Assembly (NCBI GenBank): GCA_027310565.1 | Contig: DAIDAP010000004.1 | Coordinates: 26,979-90,978, forward strand | From: Chloroflexota bacterium | Lineage (GTDB): Bacteria > Chloroflexota > Limnocylindria > P2-11E | Reading direction: 5' to 3' | Length of the DNA stretch: 64,000 nt | Part shown: positions 42,230 to 50,862 of the stretch, piece by piece | How the letters are laid out: each line of letters begins with the position of its first letter | Numbering within the stretch: position 1 is the stretch's first letter | Notes under the pieces: generated by a model | The model's input: the letters and a program-made list of their open reading frames with translations, nothing else | Databases searched by the model: none | What the model was told of the DNA's origin: nothing | Position numbers and translations under genes: made by a program

Positions 42230-42796
42230 ATGGCGAAGAAGAAGCGCGGCGAGCGGCGGGCGCCGCAGCGCTCGCGCTACCCGTGGCACCGGCGCCTGCC
42301 GGTCCCCGCGCTCGTCGCCGGTGCGGCGCTCGTCGTCGCGGCGGCGTTCGTCGTGAACAGCCTCGGCCTGTTCGGCGGCGCGGGCCGCTACGTCGCGGGC
42401 GCCGGCGTCGGCGACCACCGCGCCGCGCCGATCGCGTACCCCTCGTACCCACCGACGTCCGGAGCGCACGCCGGCCAGCCCACGACGTGGGGCGTCCACG
42501 CCGAGGAGGTCGCGGACGAGGCGGCCGTGCACAACCTCGAGCACGGCGGAGTCGTCGCGTCGTACAACGGCATCGCTCCGGAGGACGTCGCCGCGCTGGG
42601 GTCGCTGGTGGCGAGCTACCCGCGCGACCAGTTCGGCGAGGTGAAGGTGGTCGTGCGGCCCTACGCGAAGATCGCGCCGGGCTCCCTCGTGCTCACCGCG
42701 TGGAACTGGGTGGAGGAGCTGCCCGGATACGACGGCGCGCGCGTCCGCGCGTTCCTCGATTCGCACCTCGGCAAATGCTGCGAGCAGGTGCGATAG
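42230..42796 (+). CDS. DUF3105 family membrane-anchored protein
   Basis: A 188-residue protein with a basic N-terminus, a single transmembrane helix at about 27-48 and an outer domain of the DUF3105 family. The conserved YPSYPPTSGAHAGQPTTWG and VHNLEHGGVVASYNG are present; the His pairs in both suggest metal binding, but the function is unknown. The last residues contain a Cys pair (LGKCCEQ). GACAAT stands 6 nt before the ATG, fitting leaderless initiation. 33 nt after pspA. Confidence 0.85.
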   Translation: MAKKKRGERRAPQRSRYPWHRRLPVPALVAGAALVVAAAFVVNSLGLFGGAGRYVAGAGVGDHRAAPIAYPSYPPTSGAHAGQPTTWGVHAEEVADEAAVHNLEHGGVVASYNGIAPEDVAALGSLVASYPRDQFGEVKVVVRPYAKIAPGSLVLTAWNWVEELPGYDGARVRAFLDSHLGKCCEQVR

Positions 42797-42852
42797 CCGA
42801 TCCGCTGGAGAACGCCTTCCCGGCGCACGCGCGGGACCGCCGGGGCGGCCGC

Positions 42853-43707
42853 GTGACCGGGCGACGCGGAGACGCGATCGACGCGGTCGGCGAGCACAAC
42901 CGCCGCATGTGGGAGCGGCTCGCGAGGGCCGGCATCCCGTACACCCGGCCGCGGGGCACGCCGCCCCGCGACGCGCGCGGCAAGCGCCGCTTCCTCGACG
43001 AGCTCACGCACGGCCTGCTGCGCGGGACGCGCATCGAGGGCAAGCGCGTGCTGTCGCTCGCGGGCGGCGGCGGGTGGGACGCGGTCCTCTTCGCCGAGCT
43101 CGGCGCCGAGACGACGCTCTTCGACATCTCCCCCACGCAGCTCGCGACGGTGCGCCGCCTCGCGCGCGTCCGCGGCGCGGCGCTGCGCATCGTGCGGGGC
43201 GACATGCGCGACCTCTCGCGCTTCGAGGGCGGCGAGTTCGACCTCGTCTACCACCACCACTCGCTCGTCTTCGTCCCGGACCCCGAGCGCGTCATCCGCG
43301 AGGTCGCGCGCGTCCTCGCGGACGGCGGGACATACGTCTTCTCGACGATGCACCCGGTGACGCTGCGCATGTACGAGACCTGGACCGGCACCGGGTGGGG
43401 CTTCAAACAGCGCCACGGCGACCGCCGGCCGGTGCCGCAGAAGAGCGCGCTGTGGGAGTTCGACGACGCGCGGGTCGAGGCGCCGACGCTCGAGTACGCC
43501 CATCCGATCTCGCGGCTGGTGAACGCGTGCGCGTCGGCGGGTCTGGCGGTCGACCGGATGTGGGAATGGTCGCCGGGCGACGCGGGCGGTCCGCCGGGTT
43601 CCGACGACGAGCTCGAACGCTACGTCCCGGCGTTCATCGCGTTCCGCGCCCGCCGCCTCCGCGCAGCGACGCGCTCGCGTCCACGTACTGGGTCACGATC
43701 TCGCTGA
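42853..43707 (+). CDS. class I SAM-dependent methyltransferase
   Basis: Methyltransferase of about 284 residues, substrate unknown. SAM-binding motif I is VLSLAGGGGWDAVLFAELGA, the acidic residue after strand 2 is in TTLFDISPTQLATVRRLA, and motif II/post-II are GEFDLVYHHHSLVFVPDPER and VLADGGTYVFSTMHP. The UbiE/Methyltransf_11 layout is standard. The GTG at 42853 was preferred since an ATG at 42775 would overlap the DUF3105 gene; the start is uncertain. Its 3' end overlaps the convergent 43634-43963 gene by 74 nt. Confidence 0.82.
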   Translation: MTGRRGDAIDAVGEHNRRMWERLARAGIPYTRPRGTPPRDARGKRRFLDELTHGLLRGTRIEGKRVLSLAGGGGWDAVLFAELGAETTLFDISPTQLATVRRLARVRGAALRIVRGDMRDLSRFEGGEFDLVYHHHSLVFVPDPERVIREVARVLADGGTYVFSTMHPVTLRMYETWTGTGWGFKQRHGDRRPVPQKSALWEFDDARVEAPTLEYAHPISRLVNACASAGLAVDRMWEWSPGDAGGPPGSDDELERYVPAFIAFRARRLRAATRSRPRTGSRSR

Positions 43708-43963
43708 TCCTCCGCGCCGCGACCGGGATGTTCACCGCCCACCCCACGCCAAGCACCTTGTCCGAGAGCACGCGGTCGCTGTCGGGATCCCAGTACGCCT
43801 CGCGGACGCGGTCGAGCGTGGGGACGCGGAAGTCGTAGGGCACCAGGCCCGCGACCTTCCCGTGCCAGGTGCGCTCCTCCGGCGGCTTCTTCAGCTCCTG
43901 GTAGATCGCGCCGACGAGCGCCATCCACATGAGCGTGCGGATGATCTTCGCGAGGTCCCTCAT
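43634..43963 (-). CDS. small DUF5808-like protein
   Basis: A 109-residue protein with an N-terminal hydrophobic helix (TLMWMALVGAIYQELKK) and the segment VREAYWDPDSDRVLSDKVLGVGWAVNI, which resembles DUF5808 (WxPDD ... VLGVGWxxN), proteins of unknown role with a conserved Trp/Asp/Asn pattern. The ATG overlaps the stop of pyrE as ATGA, so it is coexpressed with orotate phosphoribosyltransferase. The tail is Gly/Arg-rich. Family call by pattern only. Confidence 0.7.
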   Translation of the reverse strand: MRDLAKIIRTLMWMALVGAIYQELKKPPEERTWHGKVAGLVPYDFRVPTLDRVREAYWDPDSDRVLSDKVLGVGWAVNIPVAARRISEIVTQYVDASASLRGGGGRGTR

Positions 43964-44556
43964 CGACGCACCGCCGGAGCGGGCGTCGTGCCCGGCTTGG
44001 TCAGCGGCCTCCCCGCCGCGCAGTCGGGGCAGTCGGCGGGGTCGAAGGTGGGCACGTCCACGGACCATAGCGCATGGAGCGGGACGTCGAGACGAGCCCC
44101 GCCGCCGGAGCGGTCGACGAGGACCGCGGCCCCCACCACCGCCGCGCCCGCGGACCGGACCGCGTCGATCGTCTCCTGCACCGATCCGCCGGTCGTCATG
44201 ATGTCGTCGACGACGAGCACGCGCTCGCCGGGCGCGAGCCGGAAGCCCCGCCGGAACACGCGCGCGCCGCCGTCGTCGTCGCGCTCCGCGTAGACGGCGC
44301 GCAGGCCCAGCTGCCGCGCGACCTCGTGCGCCAGGATGATGCCGCCCGTCGTGGGGCCGGCGACCGTCTGCGGCTCCAGCTCCGCCGCCCACGCGGCGAT
44401 CGCGGCGCAGAGCCGCTCCGTCTCGCGCGGCCGCTGGAGCACCTGGAACTTCTCGAGGTAGCGCGGGGAGTGCCTGCCGGACGAGAGGAGGAAATGGCCC
44501 TCGCGGAAGGCGCCCGCGTCGCGGAAGATGCGCTCGACCTCGGCGGCCCCGACCAT
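43960..44556 (-). CDS. pyrE: orotate phosphoribosyltransferase
   Basis: Joins orotate and PRPP to OMP in pyrimidine synthesis. The 198-residue protein contains the PRPP loop VLVVDDIMTTGGSVQETIDA, the N-terminal EGHFLLSSGRHSPRYLEKFQ, and GPTTGGIILAHEVAR. A C-terminal CPDCAAG extension (Cys pair) is typical of one PyrE subgroup. The ATG is 6 nt after a TACTGT box, implying a leaderless message, and the promoter overlaps that of the divergent dehydrogenase. Other pyr genes are not in the window. Confidence 0.93.
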   Translation of the reverse strand: MVGAAEVERIFRDAGAFREGHFLLSSGRHSPRYLEKFQVLQRPRETERLCAAIAAWAAELEPQTVAGPTTGGIILAHEVARQLGLRAVYAERDDDGGARVFRRGFRLAPGERVLVVDDIMTTGGSVQETIDAVRSAGAAVVGAAVLVDRSGGGARLDVPLHALWSVDVPTFDPADCPDCAAGRPLTKPGTTPAPAVRR

Positions 44557-44562
44557 GCGCCG

Positions 44563-44572
44563 ACAGTATCCT
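44563..44572. promoter_or_regulatory. overlapping divergent leaderless -10 boxes
   Basis: In the 23-bp gap between pyrE and the dehydrogenase, minus-strand TACTGT (44563-44568) lies 6 nt before the pyrE ATG, and plus-strand TATCCT (44567-44572) lies 7 nt before the dehydrogenase ATG. The two boxes share two base pairs, so RNA polymerase can serve only one gene at a time. Confidence 0.55.
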
Positions 44573-44579
44573 GCGCGCG

Positions 44580-45641
44580 ATGCGCGCGCTCACGGTCGTC
44601 CCAGGCCGCGCCGGCAGCGGGGCGGTGCGCGACGTCCCCGATCCCGTCGCGGACGGCCTCGTCTCGGTGGACGTCGTCCGCGTCGGCCTGTGCGGCACGG
44701 ACGCCGAGATCGAGCGCGGCGAGTACGGCCGCGCGCCGGAGGGGTCGGAGGTCCTCGTGCTCGGTCACGAGAGCTTCGGCCGCGTCTCCGGCGACGCGGG
44801 CGGTCTGCGGAAGGGCACGCCGGTGGTCGCGAGCGTGCGCCGGCCGGACGGCTGTCCGAACTGCCGGAACGGCGAGCAGGACATGTGCCTCTGGGGCGGC
44901 TTCCGCGAGCGCGGCATCAACGGGATCCACGGGTTCTGCGCGGAGCGCTTCGCCGAGCGCGCGGAGCTCCTCTTCCCGGTGCCCGAGGAGATCGCGGACG
45001 TCGCCGTGCTGCTGGAGCCGCTGACCATCTCGGAGAAGGGCTGGCGCCATCTCGTCGCGGCGCAGCGGCGGATGACGTACTGGGAGCCGAAGCAGGCCAT
45101 CGTGACCGGCGCGGGGCCGGTGGGCATCCTCGCGGCGCTGCTGCTGCGCCTGCGCGGCCTCGACGTGACGGTGGTCGAGCGCACCGAGAAGCCGGCGCGC
45201 CGCGAGCTCCTCGCGCGGATCGGTGCGCGCTACGCGGCGACGAGCGTGACGCCGCTCGGCGACGTCGCCGCGGCGAGGGAGCGCGTCGACGTCGCGCTCG
45301 ACGCGACCGGGAGCGCGGCGGTGGCGTTCGAGACGATGCGGCTCGTCGGCGCGAACGGCGCCGTGATCCTCACGAGCGTGACCGGCGCGGACCGGCGCGT
45401 CGAGCTGCGCGCGGACGCGGTCAACCAGGGCCTCGTGCTGAACAACGTGCTCGTGCTCGGGACGGTGAACGCGAACGCGCTCGACTTCCGCCAGGGGATC
45501 GCCGACCTCGCCGCGGCGGAGCGGCGCTGGCCGGGGTTCCTCGCGTCGCTCATCACCCGCCGCGTCCCGCTCGCCGACGCGGCACGCGCGCTGCCGCACG
45601 ACCCGAACGAGATCAAGACGGTGGTGGAGGTCGCCCCATGA
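44580..45641 (+). CDS. zinc-type glucose 1-dehydrogenase-like enzyme
   Basis: Medium-chain NAD(P)-dependent dehydrogenase of 353 residues, closest in wording to archaeal/bacterial glucose dehydrogenases. Catalytic zinc ligands are in RVGLCGTDAEIERG (Cys, Asp), VLGHESFGRV (His, Glu) and LLEPLTISEKG (Glu). The structural zinc cysteines are CPNCRNGEQDMC, C-x2-C-x7-C, one fewer than in most alcohol dehydrogenases, as in Sulfolobus enzymes. The NAD(P) motif is VTGAGPVGILAALLL. Probable oxidation of an aldose to its lactone. Leaderless ATG after TATCCT-N7; ATGA overlap with the following hydrolase. Confidence 0.8.
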   Translation: MRALTVVPGRAGSGAVRDVPDPVADGLVSVDVVRVGLCGTDAEIERGEYGRAPEGSEVLVLGHESFGRVSGDAGGLRKGTPVVASVRRPDGCPNCRNGEQDMCLWGGFRERGINGIHGFCAERFAERAELLFPVPEEIADVAVLLEPLTISEKGWRHLVAAQRRMTYWEPKQAIVTGAGPVGILAALLLRLRGLDVTVVERTEKPARRELLARIGARYAATSVTPLGDVAAARERVDVALDATGSAAVAFETMRLVGANGAVILTSVTGADRRVELRADAVNQGLVLNNVLVLGTVNANALDFRQGIADLAAAERRWPGFLASLITRRVPLADAARALPHDPNEIKTVVEVAP

Positions 45642-46279
45642 AGATCCACGACGTGTCGCTCACGCTGACGCCGGGCATGACGACCTGGTCGGGCGAGCCC
45701 GGCCCGGAGATCACGCCGCTCCGCCGCATCGCGAAGGGCGACGCGGCGAACGTGTCGGCCATCCGCTTCGGCGACCACACCGGGACCCACGTCGACCCGC
45801 CGGTGCACTTCATCGAGGGCGCGGGCACCGTCGACGAGCTGCCGCTCGAGGCGCTCGTCGGACCGTGCGTCGTGCTCGAGTTCACCGCGGGCGGCACCAT
45901 CGGCGGCGAGTGGCTCGACGCGCAGCGCGTCCCGGCCGGCACGGAGCGCATCCTCTTCAAGACGCGCAACAGCGAGCTGTGGCGCGACGTCGCGCATCCG
46001 TTCACGCGCGACTTCGTCGCGCTGAGCGCGTCGGCGGCGCGCTGGTGCGTCGAGCACGACGTGCGTCTCGTCGGGATCGATTACCTCTCCATCGAGCCGC
46101 AGGGGCCGGAGAAGGAGGGGTATCCGACGCACCGGACGCTCCTCGGCAGGGGGGTCGTGATCGTCGAGGGTCTGGACCTGCGCGGCATCCGCCCCGGCCC
46201 GTACGAGCTCGTCTGCGCGCCGATCAAGATCGCCGGGGGCGACGGCGCGCCGGCCCGCGTCTTCCTCGTCGAGCGCTGA
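45638..46279 (+). CDS. cyclase-family metal hydrolase (kynurenine formamidase-like)
   Basis: A 213-residue metal-dependent amidohydrolase/lactonase of the PF04199 'cyclase' family. The signature HTGTHVDPPVHF holds metal ligands, with VGIDYLSIEPQG and YELVCAPIKIAGGDG typical of the C-terminal half. Family members include kynurenine formamidase (KynB) and other enzymes opening amides or lactones. Being translationally coupled to a sugar dehydrogenase, a role in opening the lactone or a related sugar acid is possible; kynurenine context is absent. Function inferred. Confidence 0.82.
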   Translation: MKIHDVSLTLTPGMTTWSGEPGPEITPLRRIAKGDAANVSAIRFGDHTGTHVDPPVHFIEGAGTVDELPLEALVGPCVVLEFTAGGTIGGEWLDAQRVPAGTERILFKTRNSELWRDVAHPFTRDFVALSASAARWCVEHDVRLVGIDYLSIEPQGPEKEGYPTHRTLLGRGVVIVEGLDLRGIRPGPYELVCAPIKIAGGDGAPARVFLVER

Positions 46280-46334
46280 GCCCGATACCGGGCGGCCCCC
46301 GGCGCGGAGCGCGCCCGCGTCATACTCGCGCACG

Positions 46335-48011
46335 TTGGATGGGCCGAGGGGGGCGCCGGCGGAGGCGCCGCACTTCGAGCACGCGATCACGCTCGCGCGC
46401 ATCGGCGGCGCGGTCGTCGTCGTGCTCGTCGCGCCCTTCCTGCCGAACCTCGGGCCCGGCTTCGTCGGGCTGCTCGCGGGCAGCCTCGTCGTCGCGGCGA
46501 TCGTCCTGCACGTCCTCTCGACGCGCGTCCGGGACGCCGGCGGGAGCGTGCGGCTCTCGTGGGCGGCGTTCGCATTCGACACGCTCGTCGTCTTCTTCGC
46601 GATCCTCCTGCTGACGCCGGATCCGATGTGGCCGATCGTCCCGCTCATGGCCGTCCTCCTCGTCATCACGACGACGTTCCGTCTGGGCACCGCGGGGGCG
46701 ATCGGCTCCACCCTGCTCGCGTCCGTCGGCGTCCTCGCGATCGCCGCGTGGCGAGATCGCGCGCTCGGCCTCGAGGCGCCGACCGCGTACCTCGCCTTCG
46801 ACCTCATCATGTACGGCCTCACCGCGGTCATCGTCACCTCGATGCTGCGCGAGGTCGGCGTGCTGCGTCGCGAGCGTCTCGCGCTGATCGTGCGCGCGAG
46901 CGACGCCGACGCGCTCCGCGCGAGCGAGCGCGAGCGCGCGGCGCTCCTCGAGCACGAGCGGCAGGCGCGGACCGCGGCCGAGCTCGCCGTGACGCGCCTC
47001 GACGCCGTGCAGCGGATCAGCGACATCGTCCTGCGGCACGCGTCGGCCGACGAGCTGCTGCCTGAGACCCTCAGGACCCTCGCGCACATCGTCGGCGCGC
47101 GCGCGGCCGCCATCCTCACCCGCGACGGCGGCGGCCTCGTCGCGCGCGCCGTCTTCGGCATGGAGCACGCGCCGCGCGCGCCGATCCCGCTGCGCGGGGA
47201 CGCGCAGCGCGCCCTCGCGTCCGACGATCCGACCGCGGTCCGCGACGACAGCCTGGTCCCGCTCGACGCGCTCGCGACCTCGTACGTGGTGGCGCGGCTC
47301 CTCGTGCGGATCGGGCGCCGCGCGCACGCGAGCCTGCTCTACCTGGGCTACGACCGCGTGCAGGACCTGACCGCGGACGATCGCGCGCTCTTCGGCGGGA
47401 TCGGCGAGCGCCTCGCGACCGCGCTCGACCGGGCCGACCGGCTCGCCGCCGAGTGGGGTGCGCGCGTCGCCGCGGAGACCGCGGCCGGGCGGGCACAGCT
47501 GCTCAGCGACGCGGCCGACGCGATCCTGGGGGAGCGCGACACGACCACTCGTCTGGCGCGGATGGCGCGCCTCGTCGCGCCGAAGCTCGCGGACGACTGC
47601 ACGATCGACCTGCTCCGTCCGGACGGCACGCTCGAGCGCGTCGCGGTCGCGTCGGCGAGCGCGGAGCGCGAGGCCGATCTGTGGACGGTGGCGCGGCGGT
47701 ATCCGGACGCGTCCGGCCGCGGTCCGCTTCGGCAGGTCTTGGGGGCGCGCGCGCCCCTGCTCATCGAGCACGCCGGGCCCGATGAGCTGGCCGGCCTCGC
47801 GCGCGGGCCGGAGCACCTGCGTCTGCTCATCGACCGCGACGTGCGCTCGTGGGCGGGCGTGCCGATCGTTCGCGATGGGGCCGTCCTCGGCGCGCTGCAG
47901 CTCATCGACGTCGGGTCCCGCTCGCTGACCCCCGACGACGTCGCGACGGCGCAGGCGGTCGCCCTGCGCGCGGCGTCGGCCGTCGACCGCGACGGCGTTA
48001 CGATGGGCTGA
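46335..48011 (+). CDS. membrane protein with two GAF domains and no output domain
   Basis: A 558-residue protein with about five to six N-terminal membrane helices (20-190), a short coiled coil (RERAALLEHERQARTAAELA), and two tandem GAF domains (about 240-375 and 395-550; VARLLVRIGRRAHASLLYLG; AGVPIVRDGAVLGALQLIDV). It ends directly after the second GAF, with no kinase, PP2C, GGDEF or HTH. It may act by protein contact or be a truncated sensor. The TTG start is preceded by CATACT at 8 nt. Ends 2 nt before the aldolase gene. Confidence 0.75.
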   Translation: MDGPRGAPAEAPHFEHAITLARIGGAVVVVLVAPFLPNLGPGFVGLLAGSLVVAAIVLHVLSTRVRDAGGSVRLSWAAFAFDTLVVFFAILLLTPDPMWPIVPLMAVLLVITTTFRLGTAGAIGSTLLASVGVLAIAAWRDRALGLEAPTAYLAFDLIMYGLTAVIVTSMLREVGVLRRERLALIVRASDADALRASERERAALLEHERQARTAAELAVTRLDAVQRISDIVLRHASADELLPETLRTLAHIVGARAAAILTRDGGGLVARAVFGMEHAPRAPIPLRGDAQRALASDDPTAVRDDSLVPLDALATSYVVARLLVRIGRRAHASLLYLGYDRVQDLTADDRALFGGIGERLATALDRADRLAAEWGARVAAETAAGRAQLLSDAADAILGERDTTTRLARMARLVAPKLADDCTIDLLRPDGTLERVAVASASAEREADLWTVARRYPDASGRGPLRQVLGARAPLLIEHAGPDELAGLARGPEHLRLLIDRDVRSWAGVPIVRDGAVLGALQLIDVGSRSLTPDDVATAQAVALRAASAVDRDGVTMG

Positions 48012-48013
48012 CC

Positions 48014-48688
48014 GTGGCCGTCACGCACCGCCCGCCCGTCCTGCGGAGGGACCTCATCCGCATCTTCGGCGAGGACCGCCTCGTCGCGGTGATCCGCACG
48101 CCGGACGCCGAGACCGCCGAGCGCGCCGCCCGCGCGATGGCCGAGGCCGGGGTGCGGCTGGTGGAGATCACGCTCACCGTCCCCGACGCCTACGAGCTCA
48201 TCGCGAAGCTGGCCAGCGACGGGTCGTTCGTGGCCTCGGGCGCGATCGTCGGCGCGGGCACGGTGCTCTCGGGCGCGCAGGCCGAGGACGCGCTCCTCGC
48301 CGGCGCGCGCTTCCTCGTGTCGCCGGCGCTCATCCCCGAGATGCTCGAGGCGGCACGGGCCCGCGACGCGATGGCCATGCCCGGGACCATGACCCCGACC
48401 GAGATGGTGAAGGCGGCGGAGCTCGGCGCGGACTACATCAAGGTCTACCCGATCGCCACGATCGGCGGACCGGACTTCATCCGGAACGTCCGCCGCGCCC
48501 TCGTCCACCTGCCGCTCGTCGTGACCGGCAACATCGAGTACGAGGAGATCCCGGCGTACCTCGCGGCCGGGGTGGCGGGCTTCGGCTTCGGCTCGGCGCT
48601 CATACGACCCGACCTCATCGCGCGCGGCGACGTCGCCGGCGCGGTGACCAACGCGAAGCGCTTCCTCGCGGCGACCCGGCGGGCGTAG
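48014..48688 (+). CDS. eda: KDPG/KHG aldolase
   Basis: 2-keto-3-deoxy-6-phosphogluconate aldolase of the Entner-Doudoroff pathway, also able to act on 4-hydroxy-2-oxoglutarate, 224 residues. The class I lysine is in ADYIKVYPIA, the assisting Glu in RLVEITLTVP, and the phosphate-binding VGAGTVLSGAQAEDAL, PGTMTPTEM and VVTGNIEYEEI loops are all present. The GTG lies 2 nt after the GAF protein stop. The following glucoamylase and the glucose dehydrogenase 3 kb upstream suggest glucose breakdown by this route; no edd was found here. Confidence 0.92.
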   Translation: MAVTHRPPVLRRDLIRIFGEDRLVAVIRTPDAETAERAARAMAEAGVRLVEITLTVPDAYELIAKLASDGSFVASGAIVGAGTVLSGAQAEDALLAGARFLVSPALIPEMLEAARARDAMAMPGTMTPTEMVKAAELGADYIKVYPIATIGGPDFIRNVRRALVHLPLVVTGNIEYEEIPAYLAAGVAGFGFGSALIRPDLIARGDVAGAVTNAKRFLAATRRA

Positions 48689-48691
48689 CGG

Positions 48692-50707
48692 TTGCCACGC
48701 GACCTGCCGCTCGGCAACGGCGACTACCTCGTCACCTTCGACGCGCGCTACCAGCTGCGCGACGTCTACTACCCCTACGTCGGCCTCGAGAACCACACCC
48801 AGGGCGACCCCTGCCGCTTCGGCGTGTGGTGTGACGGTGCCTTCACCTGGACCTCCGACGACGGCTGGGAGCGCCACATCGACTACGAGCACGAGACGCT
48901 CGTCGGCAACACCACGCTGCGCCACGCCGCGAGCGGGCTGCGCTTCCTGTGCCGGGACGCCGTCGACTTCGACCGCAACATCTACTTCAAGGAGGTCACG
49001 GTCGAGGACGAGAGCGGACGCGATCGCGAGGTGCGCCTCTTCCAGCACTTCGACGCGCACCTCTTCGGCAATGAGATCGGCGACTCCGCGTACTACGACC
49101 CGCGCTCGCAGTCGATCGTCCACTACAAGGGCGGCAGGTACTTCCTCCTCTCGGGCACGACCGGCGGACACGCCTTCGGCCTGACCTCGTTCGCGATCGG
49201 GCAGAAGGACGCGCCCGGGAAGGAGGGGACCTGGCGCGACGCCGAGGACGGCGAGCTCTCGCGCAATCCGGTGGCGCAGGGCTCGATCGACAGCGTCGGG
49301 ATGCTCTCCTTCCGCCTCCCGGCGACCGGCAGCACGACCGCGACGTTCTGGATCTGCGCCGGGAAGTCGTACGACGAGATCCGCGAGCTCGACAAGCTCG
49401 TGCGCGAGCGCACCCCCGCGTCCTTCCTCGCGCGCACCAAGGACTACTGGCGTCTGTGGGCGAACAAGGACGAGACCGTCGCCGACCACGTCTCGCACGA
49501 GCTCGCCGCGCTCTACAAGCGCTCGACGCTCGTCATCCGCACGCAGGTCGACAACCGCGGCGCGATCATCGCGGGCAACGACTCGGACGTGCTCCGCTTC
49601 AACCGCGACACGTACTCGTACCTGTGGCCCCGCGACGGCGCGCTGGTCGCCGACGCGCTCGACCTCGCCGGCTACGGCGAGGTCACCCGCCGATTCTTCT
49701 ACCTCTGCGGCGAGCTCATCACCCGCGAGGGCTACCTGCTGCACAAGTACAACCCCGACGGCTCGCTCGGCTCGTCCTGGCACGCATGGTCCACGCCGGA
49801 CGGGCGCCTCGAGCTGCCGATCCAGGAGGACGAGACCGGCCTCCCGCTGTGGGCGCTCTGGCAGCACTACGAGCGCGACCGCGACATCGAGTTCGTCCGC
49901 CCGCTGTACCGCAAGCTCGTGCGCGCCGGAGGCGACTTCATGGCGACGTACCGCGAGCCGCGCACCCGGCTCCCGCAGGCGTCGTTCGACCTCTGGGAGG
50001 AGCGCCGCGGCATCCACGCGTTCACGACCGCGGCCGTGTTCGCCGGCCTCACCGCGGCGCGCAACTTCGCGGTCGCGTTCGGTCAGCACGAGCTCGCCAA
50101 GCGCTACGCCGTGGCGGCGCAGGAGATCCGCGACGCCGCGCTCGAGCACCTCTGGGACGAGGACCGCGGCCGCTTCGTGCGCACCGTGGCGGTGCTGCCC
50201 GACGGCCTCGTCACCAAGGACGCGACGGTCGACATCTCGCTCGCCGGCATCTTCCTCTTCGGGCTGCTGCCGGCCGACGACCGCCGCGTCGTGGCGACGA
50301 TGAAGGCGATCGAGGAGCGGCTCTCCGTGCGCACGCCGGTCGGCGGCGTCGCGCGCTACGAGAACGACTACTACTTCCAGGTCTCGCCGGACACGCGGGC
50401 CGTCCCCGGAAACCCGTGGTTCATCAGCACGCTGTGGCTCGCGGAGTGGTACATCGCGACGGCGCGCACGCTCGACGACCTCGAGAAGCCGCGCGCGCTC
50501 CTGGAGTGGTGCCGCGCGAAGGCGCTCCCTTCGGGCGTCCTCGCGGAGCAGGTCCACCCGCTCAGCGGCGAGCCGCTCTCGGTGTCGCCGCTCACCTGGT
50601 CGCACGCCGCGTACGTGAGCGCGGTGCAGCACTTCGCGCGCGTGTCGGCGCGCATCCAGGGCCGCATCCGCGACCGCGCGATGCGGTCGGGCGAAGCGAT
50701 CGCGTGA
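48692..50707 (+). CDS. glycoside hydrolase family 15 (glucoamylase-type)
   Basis: A 671-residue intracellular GH15 enzyme (no signal peptide) releasing glucose from alpha-glucans or trehalose-like substrates. N-terminal beta-sandwich (LPLGNGDYLVTFDARYQLRD, VRLFQHFDAHLFG), then the (alpha/alpha)6 barrel with TYSYLWPRDGALVADAL, QEDETGLPLWALW, the general acid Glu in FDLWEERRGIHAFT and the general base Glu in PSGVLAEQVHPLSG. Both catalytic acids are intact. TTG start 3 nt after eda. Probably uses storage glycogen or imported maltodextrin; exact linkage preference unknown. Confidence 0.9.
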   Translation: MPRDLPLGNGDYLVTFDARYQLRDVYYPYVGLENHTQGDPCRFGVWCDGAFTWTSDDGWERHIDYEHETLVGNTTLRHAASGLRFLCRDAVDFDRNIYFKEVTVEDESGRDREVRLFQHFDAHLFGNEIGDSAYYDPRSQSIVHYKGGRYFLLSGTTGGHAFGLTSFAIGQKDAPGKEGTWRDAEDGELSRNPVAQGSIDSVGMLSFRLPATGSTTATFWICAGKSYDEIRELDKLVRERTPASFLARTKDYWRLWANKDETVADHVSHELAALYKRSTLVIRTQVDNRGAIIAGNDSDVLRFNRDTYSYLWPRDGALVADALDLAGYGEVTRRFFYLCGELITREGYLLHKYNPDGSLGSSWHAWSTPDGRLELPIQEDETGLPLWALWQHYERDRDIEFVRPLYRKLVRAGGDFMATYREPRTRLPQASFDLWEERRGIHAFTTAAVFAGLTAARNFAVAFGQHELAKRYAVAAQEIRDAALEHLWDEDRGRFVRTVAVLPDGLVTKDATVDISLAGIFLFGLLPADDRRVVATMKAIEERLSVRTPVGGVARYENDYYFQVSPDTRAVPGNPWFISTLWLAEWYIATARTLDDLEKPRALLEWCRAKALPSGVLAEQVHPLSGEPLSVSPLTWSHAAYVSAVQHFARVSARIQGRIRDRAMRSGEAIA

Positions 50708-50862
50708 CCCTTCGTGGTGGACGTCGCCGCCGGCTCGACGCGCATCCTCACGACACGTCAGGGCTTCTTCTTCGGCGACCGCGTCTGGGCCTGCGGTCCC
50801 GGCGCGATCGGGACTTCGCCCGCTTCCCGGGCCTGCGCTGGCGGCGTCCGGGATAGCTCCGT
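50708..50862. other. short intergenic region between convergent genes
   Basis: About 155 nt between GH15 and adenosine deaminase. A 76-codon frame crosses it (50714-50944) but runs into the deaminase gene and has no ribosome site, so I do not call it. Confidence 0.4.
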
